Of a DNA stretch of 10,864 nt, positions 1 through 6,761 are shown one piece after another (positions within the stretch are counted from its first letter, which is position 1; each line of letters opens with the position of its first letter). Location of the stretch: positions 1 through 10,864 of the forward strand of contig JABHUT010000116.1 in assembly GCA_018658685.1 (NCBI GenBank), in the 5' to 3' direction. Under the pieces are notes generated by a model. The model ran no database searches. It had not been told where the DNA came from and saw nothing but the letters and a program-made list of their open reading frames with translations. A program made the position numbers and the translations under genes. This stretch comes from Alphaproteobacteria bacterium. Its GTDB lineage: Bacteria > Pseudomonadota > Alphaproteobacteria > MED-G09.

Positions 1-89
1 GCTTCATTCGTAAATGAATTAAAGCCAAATAAAGCAACAGAAACTGCAATAACAGTATAGTTGAAGTTAGTAATAATTTTTTTAATCAT
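1..89 (-). CDS. 5' end of an exported protein, truncated by window edge
   Basis: Reading the minus strand from ATG at 89-87 gives 29 complete codons to the window edge without a stop. The peptide begins MIKKIITNFN, followed by a hydrophobic stretch (about residues 11-23, YTVIAVSVALFGF) and then polar residues NSFTNE. That is the layout of a Sec signal peptide: basic n-region, hydrophobic h-region, polar c-region. A GGGGA ribosome binding site lies at 97-101, 8 nt before the ATG, and resembles the GGGG-type sites of the two receptor genes downstream. The gene is divergent from the TetR-family gene at 316. Nothing in 29 residues identifies the family. A third TonB-dependent receptor or a periplasmic protein are both possible, but I do not assign either. 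The start and the export signal are reasonably supported; the function is unknown. Confidence 0.55.
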   Translation of the reverse strand, partial: MIKKIITNFNYTVIAVSVALFGFNSFTNE

Positions 90-242
90 ATTTTTTTCCC
101 CATTATGATTCTTAAAAAGTTCCCATCTTTTAATAAAATTTAGCCCTATAGTAAAGAGTATAATTGTTTCCAAGTATATTCCCACCATAAGGCCTTATTT
201 TATTGTAATAAAAAACCGGGAAGGAAATTTATTATGATTAAT

Positions 243-260
243 TTAATACATTTGCATTAG
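243..260. promoter_or_regulatory. Imperfect operator-like palindrome, copy 1
   Basis: The site reads TTAATAC-ATTT-GCATTAG. It matches the perfect palindrome at 273-290 at 16 of 18 positions, and its right arm carries two changes from perfect symmetry. The two copies start 30 bp apart, close to three helical turns, so proteins bound to them would lie on nearly the same DNA face. Binding by the adjacent TetR-family protein is inferred. Confidence 0.5.
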
Positions 261-272
261 TATGTAAATAAA

Positions 273-290
273 TTAATACATTTGTATTAA
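273..290. promoter_or_regulatory. Perfect operator-like palindrome, copy 2, probable autoregulatory site
   Basis: TTAATAC and GTATTAA are exact reverse complements separated by ATTT, giving an 18-bp dyad. It ends 25 bp before the ATG of the TetR-family gene and just upstream of a TATACT -10 candidate (299-304), so it would cover the -35 region. Dyads of this size over their own promoter are typical TetR-family operators. The background is AT-rich, but a repeated 18-bp motif with ordered symmetry is less likely to be chance. Confidence 0.55.
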
Positions 291-298
291 CTTTTTTT

Positions 299-304
299 TA
301 TACT
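299..304 (+). promoter_or_regulatory. Candidate -10 element for the TetR-family gene
   Basis: TATACT matches the sigma-70 -10 consensus at 5 of 6 positions. No good -35 box lies 16-18 bp upstream. Transcription from here would begin about 5 nt before the ATG at 316, giving an almost leaderless mRNA, consistent with the lack of a strong Shine-Dalgarno sequence (only CTAGAG at 303-308). The assignment is tentative. Confidence 0.3.
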
Positions 305-315
305 AGAGTTACATT

Positions 316-969
316 ATGAATATTGAAGTCAAAAAATCAGTAATTAATAATAAAAATATTAAATACAGCTCAACGCAGCTTGATATTATGTATGCTGCTG
401 AGATGGTAATCGGAAAAAAGGGAATTGAGAACACAACTCATCGAGATATAATTAAGCAATCGAATCAAAAAAATATTTCAGCAATAAATTATCATTTTAA
501 AAATTTAGATGAGGTTATAGACGGTATTCTAAATATAAGAATGGACGTCATGATGTATGAAAGAAAAGAATTTATTGAAAAAGCCGAAAAGGATCATGTC
601 ATCACAAATCTTGATCTTGTTAAGGCATATATATTGCCATTATATAAAAGAGTTTTTTATGATTCTGAGTGGAAGTATTACATATTTTTTATAAATGATT
701 TATTACTTAATAACACCCATCAAACAGTTAACAACCTTCTAAAGTATAACTTTCCGTCAAGTATAGTAGAAAAAAGGATAGCCCAAATAAATAATTATCC
801 AAATGATTTTATCTTTAAAGAAAGGATAATGTCTAATGGTAGATTTTATATATCCTCTTTAGCTGCGCGTAAAAGAGAGATTGATAGTGGCAATATCGAT
901 ATCTTAACGGAGAAAGAGTATTTAGAATTTTTACTTAAAACTTCTACTGGAATTATATCAGGCAAATAA
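316..969 (+). CDS. TetR/AcrR-family transcriptional regulator
   Basis: This 217-residue protein has the TetR-family layout: an N-terminal three-helix DNA-binding domain and a longer helical ligand/dimer domain. Residues 20-72 fit the TetR_N pattern: LDIMYAAEMVIGKKG (helix 1), then ENTTHRDIIKQSN (helix 2), and a recognition-helix region with SAINYHFKN, the equivalent of the family's xxxYHYF-K segment. The variant with Asn and Ala before YHF is common in members with a longer C-terminal domain. Residues 75-217 are divergent, as usual for the ligand domain, so the inducer is unknown. The gene is visibly more AT-rich than the receptor genes. It lies beside two copies of an operator-like palindrome, so autoregulation is likely. 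Control of the divergent left-edge gene or of the receptor/oxygenase genes is only a guess. The family assignment is secure. Confidence 0.88.
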   Translation: MNIEVKKSVINNKNIKYSSTQLDIMYAAEMVIGKKGIENTTHRDIIKQSNQKNISAINYHFKNLDEVIDGILNIRMDVMMYERKEFIEKAEKDHVITNLDLVKAYILPLYKRVFYDSEWKYYIFFINDLLLNNTHQTVNNLLKYNFPSSIVEKRIAQINNYPNDFIFKERIMSNGRFYISSLAARKREIDSGNIDILTEKEYLEFLLKTSTGIISGK

Positions 970-996
970 GAAGTATTTTAAATTTTATCCAATAAA

Positions 997-1019
997 AAAG
1001 GGCGCATAAAGCGCCCTTT
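997..1019. terminator. Bidirectional rho-independent terminator
   Basis: AAAGGGCGC and GCGCCCTTT form a perfect 9-bp stem around the loop ATAAA. On the minus strand the GC stem is followed by TTTTTTATT, a good terminator for the receptor gene ending at 1044. On the plus strand TTTATTTAAAT follows, which can end the TetR-family transcript 28 bp after its stop. Its position between convergent genes supports dual use. Confidence 0.9.
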
Positions 1020-1043
1020 AATTTAAATCTCAATCCTTAAGGA

Positions 1044-3299
1044 TTAAAATTCAGCAGTTAGAGATATACCAAAATGTTGACGTTTTTGCGGTGTTGCAAA
1101 AGCAAAAGCACCAGCATCAAACGGACGTACAATATAAGCACCATCTTCTAAAATATCGTTACCAAAAACAGTGAATGTTAAATTAGTACCACCAGCTGTT
1201 ACTGTATTATATGTAAGTGATAGGTCTAACTTTTCTTCACCATCTGCAATTATATCAGCACCTGGACCAAAAATATAAACTTCTGGATCATATGTACCAT
1301 AGTAATCATCTTTAGCAGAAAACGTACCAGCAAATATAAGCTCACCATTATCTACTGGAGCTATATATTCCCAACTAACACTAGTTGTTGAATCTGGAGC
1401 CATTTTTACAAATGCAAATTCAGATACATCAACGCCATTATTGATAAATTGATCATAAGATGCATCAAGAAAGCCAAGACCCGCTCTTAAAGTAAGTCTT
1501 TCAGTAGCTTTATAAGTTGCTTCTATTTCTAAACCATCGATTGCCACTTCACCTGCGTTACGAACAAATGTACATGTAGTTCCGCAATTTTGAGGAACCC
1601 CATCAACAATAATTGATCCGTCACCGGCTGTAACAATAGTTTCCTGTTTATCAGTATAATCATTTGTAAAGGCTGTAAGATTTAAAATTAAACGGTTATC
1701 AAGAAGCTCACTTCTAATTCCTAGCTCGATAGTCTCTACTTCCTCTGATCCAAATGGTCCAACTGACTCAGGTGTTGTTCCTCTAGCGTTAAAACCACCA
1801 GAACGATAACCTGTTGAATGAGATAAATAAACCATACCAAAATCTGTATTTCTTTGAATTACGATTTTGTGTTGGATATTTTCATCTTCAAAATCACCAT
1901 CAAGGTCAAGAGCTGTAGGAGTTCTTGCCACCTTATTATCAAATGAAGCATAAGTTTTAATATTAAAAACCTTTTCTTCTTCAGTGTATCTTAAGCCAAG
2001 AGATAAAGTCCAAAGGTCAGATAAATCATAAGACATATCACCAAATATTGCCATTGCTTCAGCATCTTGAACTGATCTAAAGTTTTGAACAGGACCTGAA
2101 TCCATATTTGCTTCAGTTTCAATCATGTAGAAACCTAAAACATAATTAAGAGGACCATCTAAATTAGAAACAAGTTGAACTTCATGAGAAGTTTGCTCAT
2201 AAGTCTGATCCCTTACAACAGGGAAAACACAATTTGGAGTAACAACTGCACCAGCTGAGCCCCATGAACAAACATCCATCAGCTCTGCAAAATCATTATT
2301 ACCAGAAATTAATTTTACTGTATGATTATCAAGTTCCCAATTTACCCTCAAAGACATATTATTACCTTGGATGCCACTGTAAAAACCTTCAGCTGAATAA
2401 ACAGTCATGTAATCATTTTCTTTTGATAGTGCTCCAGATGTTGCATTTCCTTGACCTAAAAGAGCAAAAAGACCTTGTTGAGCTCCAAGTTTATTTGTGT
2501 AAGCTTCTGTTATGTTTAGAAGGTTGTGTTGAGAGTTGTCATTATAATTATCAAACGTAAAATTAACATTAATATTTTCAGCAGGGTCAAAATCATAAAC
2601 AATTGATGCCGCTGTTAAATCTCTCATTTTTTCTCTTTCATTTCGAGTAACATTAAAAGCAAAATTATCACTTTGAAGTCTTCTTAATGAAACTTTTAAA
2701 CCACCGTTATCTCCAATAGGAGCATTGAGGATTAGTTTAACATCACTTGTGTTATCTTCTTCTAGATCAGTTTTGAATTTAACACCAAACTCTCTTGTTG
2801 GTTTAGTTCTGTTAATTGAAATAACACCACCGATAGTGTTTCTTCCAAACAATGTACCTTGAGGGCCACGAAGAATTTCAACTGATTCTAAATCAAATAA
2901 ATCTAAATCAGTACCTGAATTTGATGCCGCAAAAACACCATCAATAACAGTACCAACTGTTGGTTCAAACGTTTTTTCTAAATCATCAAATGAAAGACCA
3001 CGAATTGAGGCACTCATTCCGCCTCCACCGAACGCCATATCGTACATTTCTACATTTGGTGCAAGTTTTTCTAGATCTTGTACTCTTTGAATATTTCCCC
3101 TTTCAACCTGCTCAACACTTAAAGCTGTAACAGCCACAGGAACATCTTGAATTGATTCTGATCTTTTACGAGCAGTAACAAGGATTTCTTCTACACCCAA
3201 AGGTGCTGCAGAATTTACAGTATCTTGAGCAAATGATTGCTGATTAGTTGCTATTAAAGCAAAAAAAGCAAAAACAAATAATGAAATTGGTTTATTCAT
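1044..3299 (-). CDS. TonB-dependent outer-membrane receptor (751 aa)
   Basis: A TonB-dependent receptor that would carry a scarce ligand across the outer membrane using TonB/ExbBD energy. Visible parts are a signal peptide (residues 1-24, cleavage likely after SFA), a TonB box in EEILVTARKR (38-46), then the plug domain with the family motif ILRGPQGTLFGRNTIGG (142-158). The beta-barrel follows and ends in ...LTAEF, with the terminal Phe that outer-membrane insertion needs. Late-barrel motifs GYRSGGFNARG (497-507) and DYTDKQE (547-553) are typical of the iron/organic-ligand TBDT group in oligotrophic and sphingomonad-type bacteria. Mature Cys residues occur as two close pairs, C344/C357 and C572/C576, probably loop disulfides. 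The gene has a TATAAT promoter candidate and its own terminator, and is paralogous to the receptor at 3524. Ligand unknown: siderophore, vitamin or organic substrate. The context of a catabolic operon favours a substrate. Confidence 0.95.
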   Translation of the reverse strand: MNKPISLFVFAFFALIATNQQSFAQDTVNSAAPLGVEEILVTARKRSESIQDVPVAVTALSVEQVERGNIQRVQDLEKLAPNVEMYDMAFGGGGMSASIRGLSFDDLEKTFEPTVGTVIDGVFAASNSGTDLDLFDLESVEILRGPQGTLFGRNTIGGVISINRTKPTREFGVKFKTDLEEDNTSDVKLILNAPIGDNGGLKVSLRRLQSDNFAFNVTRNEREKMRDLTAASIVYDFDPAENINVNFTFDNYNDNSQHNLLNITEAYTNKLGAQQGLFALLGQGNATSGALSKENDYMTVYSAEGFYSGIQGNNMSLRVNWELDNHTVKLISGNNDFAELMDVCSWGSAGAVVTPNCVFPVVRDQTYEQTSHEVQLVSNLDGPLNYVLGFYMIETEANMDSGPVQNFRSVQDAEAMAIFGDMSYDLSDLWTLSLGLRYTEEEKVFNIKTYASFDNKVARTPTALDLDGDFEDENIQHKIVIQRNTDFGMVYLSHSTGYRSGGFNARGTTPESVGPFGSEEVETIELGIRSELLDNRLILNLTAFTNDYTDKQETIVTAGDGSIIVDGVPQNCGTTCTFVRNAGEVAIDGLEIEATYKATERLTLRAGLGFLDASYDQFINNGVDVSEFAFVKMAPDSTTSVSWEYIAPVDNGELIFAGTFSAKDDYYGTYDPEVYIFGPGADIIADGEEKLDLSLTYNTVTAGGTNLTFTVFGNDILEDGAYIVRPFDAGAFAFATPQKRQHFGISLTAEF

Positions 3300-3301
3300 A
3301 T

Positions 3302-3317
3302 TAAACTCCCCAGTTTA
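3302..3317 (-). promoter_or_regulatory. Ribosome binding site in a hairpin loop (751-aa receptor)
   Basis: The mRNA reads UAAACU-GGGG-AGUUUA: a 6-bp stem with the Shine-Dalgarno GGGG as the tetraloop, ending 2 nt before the AUG. The pairing is seen directly. A role in translation control is inferred from the same arrangement, with a different stem sequence, before the neighbouring receptor at 5923-5938. Confidence 0.55.
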
Positions 3318-3354
3318 TGAACATTTTTAAAAAGTATATAAAAAATAATATATA

Positions 3355-3367
3355 TAAATAAAGACCC
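3355..3367 (-). promoter_or_regulatory. Leader element shared by both receptor genes (copy 1)
   Basis: On the minus strand the sequence is GGGTCTTTATTTA, first G 68 nt before the ATG. The leader of the other receptor has GGGTCTATTTTTA 63 nt before its ATG, identical at 11 of 13 positions. It lies downstream of the TATAAT candidate and so within the transcribed leader. Function unknown: small-RNA target, protein site or remnant of gene duplication. Confidence 0.4.
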
Positions 3368-3417
3368 TAGAATCATCAAAGGACTTTATTTGAGGCAGTA
3401 CTAATTTAATTGTTATG

Positions 3418-3423
3418 ATTATA
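3418..3423 (-). promoter_or_regulatory. Candidate -10 box for the 751-aa receptor
   Basis: The minus strand carries a perfect TATAAT. TTAAAA lies 18 bp upstream as a weak -35 (4 of 6). Transcription would start near 3411, giving a leader of about 110 nt. TATAAT is not rare in AT-rich DNA, but the location directly after the upstream gene's terminator fits a dedicated promoter. Confidence 0.45.
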
Positions 3424-3474
3424 CAAGTTTTAATAATTTCTTTTTAATAAGTGTAATTTTTTTACAACATAAAA

Positions 3475-3499
3475 AAGGCGCCCTAATCTAGAGCGCCTT
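3475..3499 (-). terminator. Rho-independent terminator of the 797-aa receptor gene
   Basis: The stem AAGGCGC / GCGCCTT (3475-3481 with 3493-3499) can extend across one mismatch by CTA/TAG. On the minus strand it is followed by a run of six T. It begins 25 bp after the stop at 3524, and separates the two receptor genes into distinct transcription units. Confidence 0.88.
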
Positions 3500-3523
3500 C
3501 AGTATAATTTATAATATCGCTAC

Positions 3524-5917
3524 TTAGAATCTAAATTCTAGCTCGACACCAAAATTTTTCGGTCTATTTACAGTTCCTTGTGACCAATATCCAGCATTAT
3601 ATATTGGTGTTGGATCACTTGGGCCTGCTGCTGCATAGAATGCTGCAACATCAAGGAAGTAAAGGTTGTATATTTCGTCTGTTAGGTTTTTACCATATAA
3701 TGACAGTCTCCAATTTTCAGATTCATAGCTTAATGAAGCATCTAAAATTCCAAAGGCATTATTACATGCAGGATTATTTCCACTATAATTTGCCGTATTA
3801 TATTTATTATTTGCAGCAATACAGTAGTCATCTTTCCAGCGATAATTAAAAGAAGTCACAAGATAATCACCATTAGTAAGAGCGTGTTCATATAGAGCAC
3901 CTAAACTTAACGTCATTTCAGGAGCACGACGAAGGTCAAGACCACTATTGTCTAAATTATTTCCAACTCCATCAAGAACAGTATAGCTATCATATGATGC
4001 ATCTAAAATACCTAAATTAGCTGTTAATGTTAATCCAGGGGTAGGTACCCATAATGTTTCTAATTCGAAACCATCAATGCTAACTGCAGCAGCATTTTGA
4101 ACAACTGTTAATGTTACAGCTCCATCGGTACCGGGAAGAATAACATCTTCTTGTTTATCAGTATAATCAACAGAGAAAATAGCACCATTAATTTGTAAAG
4201 TATTATCAGCCCAAATTGATTTAAATCCTACTTCAATACTTTCAACTGATTCTGGATCGTAAGGACCGGCATTATTTGCGCCTGTAGCTCTACCATTAAA
4301 CCCACCAGATCTAAATCCTTCTGAGTAAGAAGCATATACCATACCATTATCAGTATTATAAGTTATTCCAACTTTTGGAGTAAAATCATCCCAACTTTCA
4401 GTACCAGCAAAAGTCTTAGTTTGACCAGTTGCAGGATCAGTGTATTCATTTATAGCAGATGCTGAAATTGAACTATCACATGCTCCCCAACTTTTTATTG
4501 CATATCTTGCATCAGGAGCTGTTTTAGTTACACCAGCTTCTTCTCCAGGCCAATTAGCATAAAATATTTCTGTTCCAGTTGCATCACGACCTGTAAAGAC
4601 CTGACACATAGATTTTTCTTCATCAATCCAACGGCCACCAAATGTAAGTGTCATTTTATCACTTAGGTCATAGTCAACCTGAGCAAAAAATGCTGTATTT
4701 TCCGTTGAATGGAGCGTTCTAGGTGAATCATTTAGTCCGCCAAAAAACCATGTAGTCTGCCAAGCATCATATTCGCTTTCCCAAAGGAAGGCGCCAACAG
4801 TTGTTTTACCCCAAGAATAATTAGTTTCTAAACGAAGCTCTAAACTTTCTTGCTCTTCAGTTTGAGGACGAGAGACTCTAAATAAATCAAGAGCACTATT
4901 ATCGAACTCTTGAAGGGAAGTCTCTTCCATTTCACGGCTACCATAAACAATAACAAGTTTATTGTTTTCATTGATATCATACTCAACATTTAAAGTAATA
5001 GCTTCAACTTCAACACTAGCAGTCATTTCAGTACTATGAAAAGTATTATAATGGAATGAGCTAATTGCTTGATTACACTCTGAGCGCGGTTGGCCAACTG
5101 CAGGGAATAGATCTGCAACACCATTAAAACATGTAGTAGGTCTAACATTACTTTGGTCATTGATATCATCATATATTAAATGAACTTGAAGATTTTCAGT
5201 AGGATTCCAGAGCGCAGAAAGACTATAAGCTTCAACATCAGCATCTCCTTCGGAAGTACCACGTGTTGGATTATTAAAATAACCACCACCACTAATACTC
5301 ATAGCTGATATTTTAGTCGCTAGCGTTCCATTTAACATAGCAGGTAAATTAATGAGTGCCTTTATATCTTCCTGATCATCTTCAGAAATATTGAAGTTAA
5401 TTTTACCACCTAATTCACCTGTAGGTTTTGAACGAATAACATGAACAAGACCACCAATTGTATTTCTACCAAACATAGTTCCTTGAGGACCTCTAAGTAC
5501 CTCAACTCTATCAGCATCCCATACATTCAAGAGGGCTCCGGTAGAGGTCGCGAGATAAATACCATCTTGATATACAGCAACAGCTGGATCAAAACTTTTT
5601 TCAACATCCGACATTTGCATACCACGAATAGAAATGGCAGCAGTACCATTACCTAAAACTGGATCGATAATTAAATTTGGTGAAACACCAGCAACATCCA
5701 TAAGATCACGAGCAAAAGCTTTTTCTAAAGCAGCAGCGTCCATTGCACTTACTGATGCAGGAACGTCTTGTAAATTTTCTTCTCTCTTTTGAGCTGTTAC
5801 AACAATTTCTTCGATGCCAGTACTAATTTCTCTTTGCGCCAAAACTTTATCAGATGATAAAATTCCTACAAAAAAAGAAAAGCAAATAGTAGCACTTAAT
5901 AAATAAGATTTCTTCAT
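3524..5917 (-). CDS. TonB-dependent outer-membrane receptor (797 aa)
   Basis: The second TonB-dependent receptor. The signal peptide is residues 1-27 (MKKSYLLSATICFSFFVGIL then SSDKVLA, cleavage before QRE). The TonB box lies in IEEIVVTAQKREENLQDVP (35-53). The plug motif is VLRGPQGTMFGRNTIGG (140-156). The barrel ends in LEFRF with terminal Phe. GFRSGGFNGR (534-543) and DYTDKQE (584-590) match the motifs of the 751-aa neighbour, so the two are paralogs, well diverged. Six mature Cys are arranged as spaced pairs (263/281, 438/480, 699/718), probably disulfides in extracellular loops. The start is supported by a GGGG ribosome binding site. The gene begins 139 bp after the last oxygenase-operon gene with no clear terminator between, so co-transcription is plausible and makes this receptor the better candidate importer of the oxygenase substrate. 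Ligand unknown. Confidence 0.95.
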   Translation of the reverse strand: MKKSYLLSATICFSFFVGILSSDKVLAQREISTGIEEIVVTAQKREENLQDVPASVSAMDAAALEKAFARDLMDVAGVSPNLIIDPVLGNGTAAISIRGMQMSDVEKSFDPAVAVYQDGIYLATSTGALLNVWDADRVEVLRGPQGTMFGRNTIGGLVHVIRSKPTGELGGKINFNISEDDQEDIKALINLPAMLNGTLATKISAMSISGGGYFNNPTRGTSEGDADVEAYSLSALWNPTENLQVHLIYDDINDQSNVRPTTCFNGVADLFPAVGQPRSECNQAISSFHYNTFHSTEMTASVEVEAITLNVEYDINENNKLVIVYGSREMEETSLQEFDNSALDLFRVSRPQTEEQESLELRLETNYSWGKTTVGAFLWESEYDAWQTTWFFGGLNDSPRTLHSTENTAFFAQVDYDLSDKMTLTFGGRWIDEEKSMCQVFTGRDATGTEIFYANWPGEEAGVTKTAPDARYAIKSWGACDSSISASAINEYTDPATGQTKTFAGTESWDDFTPKVGITYNTDNGMVYASYSEGFRSGGFNGRATGANNAGPYDPESVESIEVGFKSIWADNTLQINGAIFSVDYTDKQEDVILPGTDGAVTLTVVQNAAAVSIDGFELETLWVPTPGLTLTANLGILDASYDSYTVLDGVGNNLDNSGLDLRRAPEMTLSLGALYEHALTNGDYLVTSFNYRWKDDYCIAANNKYNTANYSGNNPACNNAFGILDASLSYESENWRLSLYGKNLTDEIYNLYFLDVAAFYAAAGPSDPTPIYNAGYWSQGTVNRPKNFGVELEFRF

Positions 5918-5922
5918 ATTTG

Positions 5923-5938
5923 ATATCTCCCCAGATAT
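5923..5938 (-). promoter_or_regulatory. Ribosome binding site in a hairpin loop (797-aa receptor)
   Basis: The mRNA reads AUAUCU-GGGG-AGAUAU, a 6-bp stem with GGGG as the tetraloop, ending 5 nt before the AUG. The octamer CTGGGGAG is identical to the one before the other receptor, while the outer four pairs differ in sequence but still pair, the pattern expected of a conserved RNA fold. Confidence 0.55.
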
Positions 5939-5967
5939 AATTAAAGTAACTAAAATAGCAACTTAGC

Positions 5968-5980
5968 TAAAAATAGACCC
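5968..5980 (-). promoter_or_regulatory. Leader element shared by both receptor genes (copy 2)
   Basis: The minus strand carries GGGTCTATTTTTA, first G 63 nt before the ATG, matching the element at 3355-3367 at 11 of 13 positions. A weak promoter (TTGTCT, 17 bp, TATTTA) lies directly before it, which would place the transcription start at or near the GGG. That promoter is not strong enough to list separately. Confidence 0.4.
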
Positions 5981-6056
5981 AATAAATAGTTTATTTTAAT
6001 ACTTTAGACAAATAGAAAATATAATAACTTTACATAAGTGTATTAATTTTACAGCA

Positions 6057-6758
6057 CTACCAATTTTCTGCATGTGGCCGTACCCAGTGATCAAATGTCC
6101 AAGCAGACTTATTTTGATTAACCAAATGAAGAGCTTCAATTGCAATATCATCAGGACTAATAAAATAATCATCTGGTTTTTCAGGCCACATTTCTCTTGT
6201 CCAGGGAACATCGATAACTGCGTCAATAGTTATATAAGCAACATGAATACCCTTAGGACCTAAAAACCTAGCCATCGATTCGCTTAAAATCTTTTGCGCA
6301 GCTTTTGTTGATGCTGTTCCACCAAATTCTGCTTTTCCTCTATGGGCGGATGTATTTCCGGTTACAATAAGAGAACCTTTACCTTGGGTTATCATATCAG
6401 GACATAGCAACTGAGAGAATCTTAGTAATGATATTACATTTGTATCAAAGTTTGACTGAAGGTCTTCAGGAGTAAAGTCGAGAAAACTTCCTCTTACACC
6501 TCTTACAGCATTATGAATAAAAGTATCGGGTTGACCAAATTCTTTAATAACATTTTCTACAGTGCTATTAATTGAATTAGAATCTCTGACATCGCAAATA
6601 AAGCCTTTTGATCCAGGTAATTCTTTTTCAAGATTATTGAGCCTTTCTTGATTCCTTGCAATCATTGCAATTTTATAACCTTCGGCGTGAAAGCATCTTG
6701 CTAGAGAAGAACCTGTTCCAGGTCCAACTCCAGTTATCAAAGCAATTTTATTTGGCAT
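6057..6758 (-). CDS. SDR-family protein with Thr in place of the catalytic Tyr
   Basis: This 233-residue protein has the SDR fold: nucleotide-binding motif TGVGPGTG (9-16), an Asp after beta-3 (D56) that contacts adenine, N83 in HNA (the NAG position), S137 and K152. The usual YxxxK is TASTK (148-152), so the proton-donating Tyr is Thr148. Some related bacterial SDRs with a C-terminus like AW-F---RP--E-W carry Phe here, so loss of Tyr is a trait of this subgroup and not a sequencing error. It may therefore bind NAD(P) without normal dehydrogenase chemistry, or use another residue. It is the last operon gene. Its ATG is 3 nt after the stop of the ThuA-like gene with only a weak binding site, which suggests translational coupling. 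Specific function unknown. Confidence 0.85.
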   Translation of the reverse strand: MPNKIALITGVGPGTGSSLARCFHAEGYKIAMIARNQERLNNLEKELPGSKGFICDVRDSNSINSTVENVIKEFGQPDTFIHNAVRGVRGSFLDFTPEDLQSNFDTNVISLLRFSQLLCPDMITQGKGSLIVTGNTSAHRGKAEFGGTASTKAAQKILSESMARFLGPKGIHVAYITIDAVIDVPWTREMWPEKPDDYFISPDDIAIEALHLVNQNKSAWTFDHWVRPHAENW

Positions 6759-6761
6759 AAA

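Noticed and set aside
187..198. 12-bp palindrome ATAAGGCCTTAT followed by T-rich sequence
   Set aside because: It has no loop so it is not a terminator, and it occurs once with no matching copy. It could be a protein site upstream of the left-edge gene but there is nothing to support it.
2264..2560. 98-codon open frame on the plus strand
   Set aside because: Antisense to the 751-aa receptor, low-complexity peptide rich in Leu, Tyr and Cys, no binding site or recognisable domain.
3325..3360. TATATA-rich stretch that can fold as an AT hairpin in the 751-aa receptor leader
   Set aside because: Simple AT sequence gives such pairing readily; no GC content or symmetry beyond composition.
3580..3849. 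89-codon open frame on the plus strand
   Set aside because: Antisense to the 797-aa receptor; composition typical of a shadow frame and no family signal.
5441..5656. 71-codon open frame on the plus strand
   Set aside because: Antisense to the conserved plug region of the 797-aa receptor; explained by that gene.
5996..6226. 76-codon minus-strand frame with hydrophobic run, resembling a small membrane protein
   Set aside because: It overlaps the SDR gene in another frame for most of its length; hydrophobicity comes from frame-shifted AT-rich codons, and no binding site precedes it.
6072..6263. 63-codon open frame on the plus strand
   Set aside because: Antisense to the C-terminal part of the Thr-substituted SDR; no binding site and no recognisable domain.
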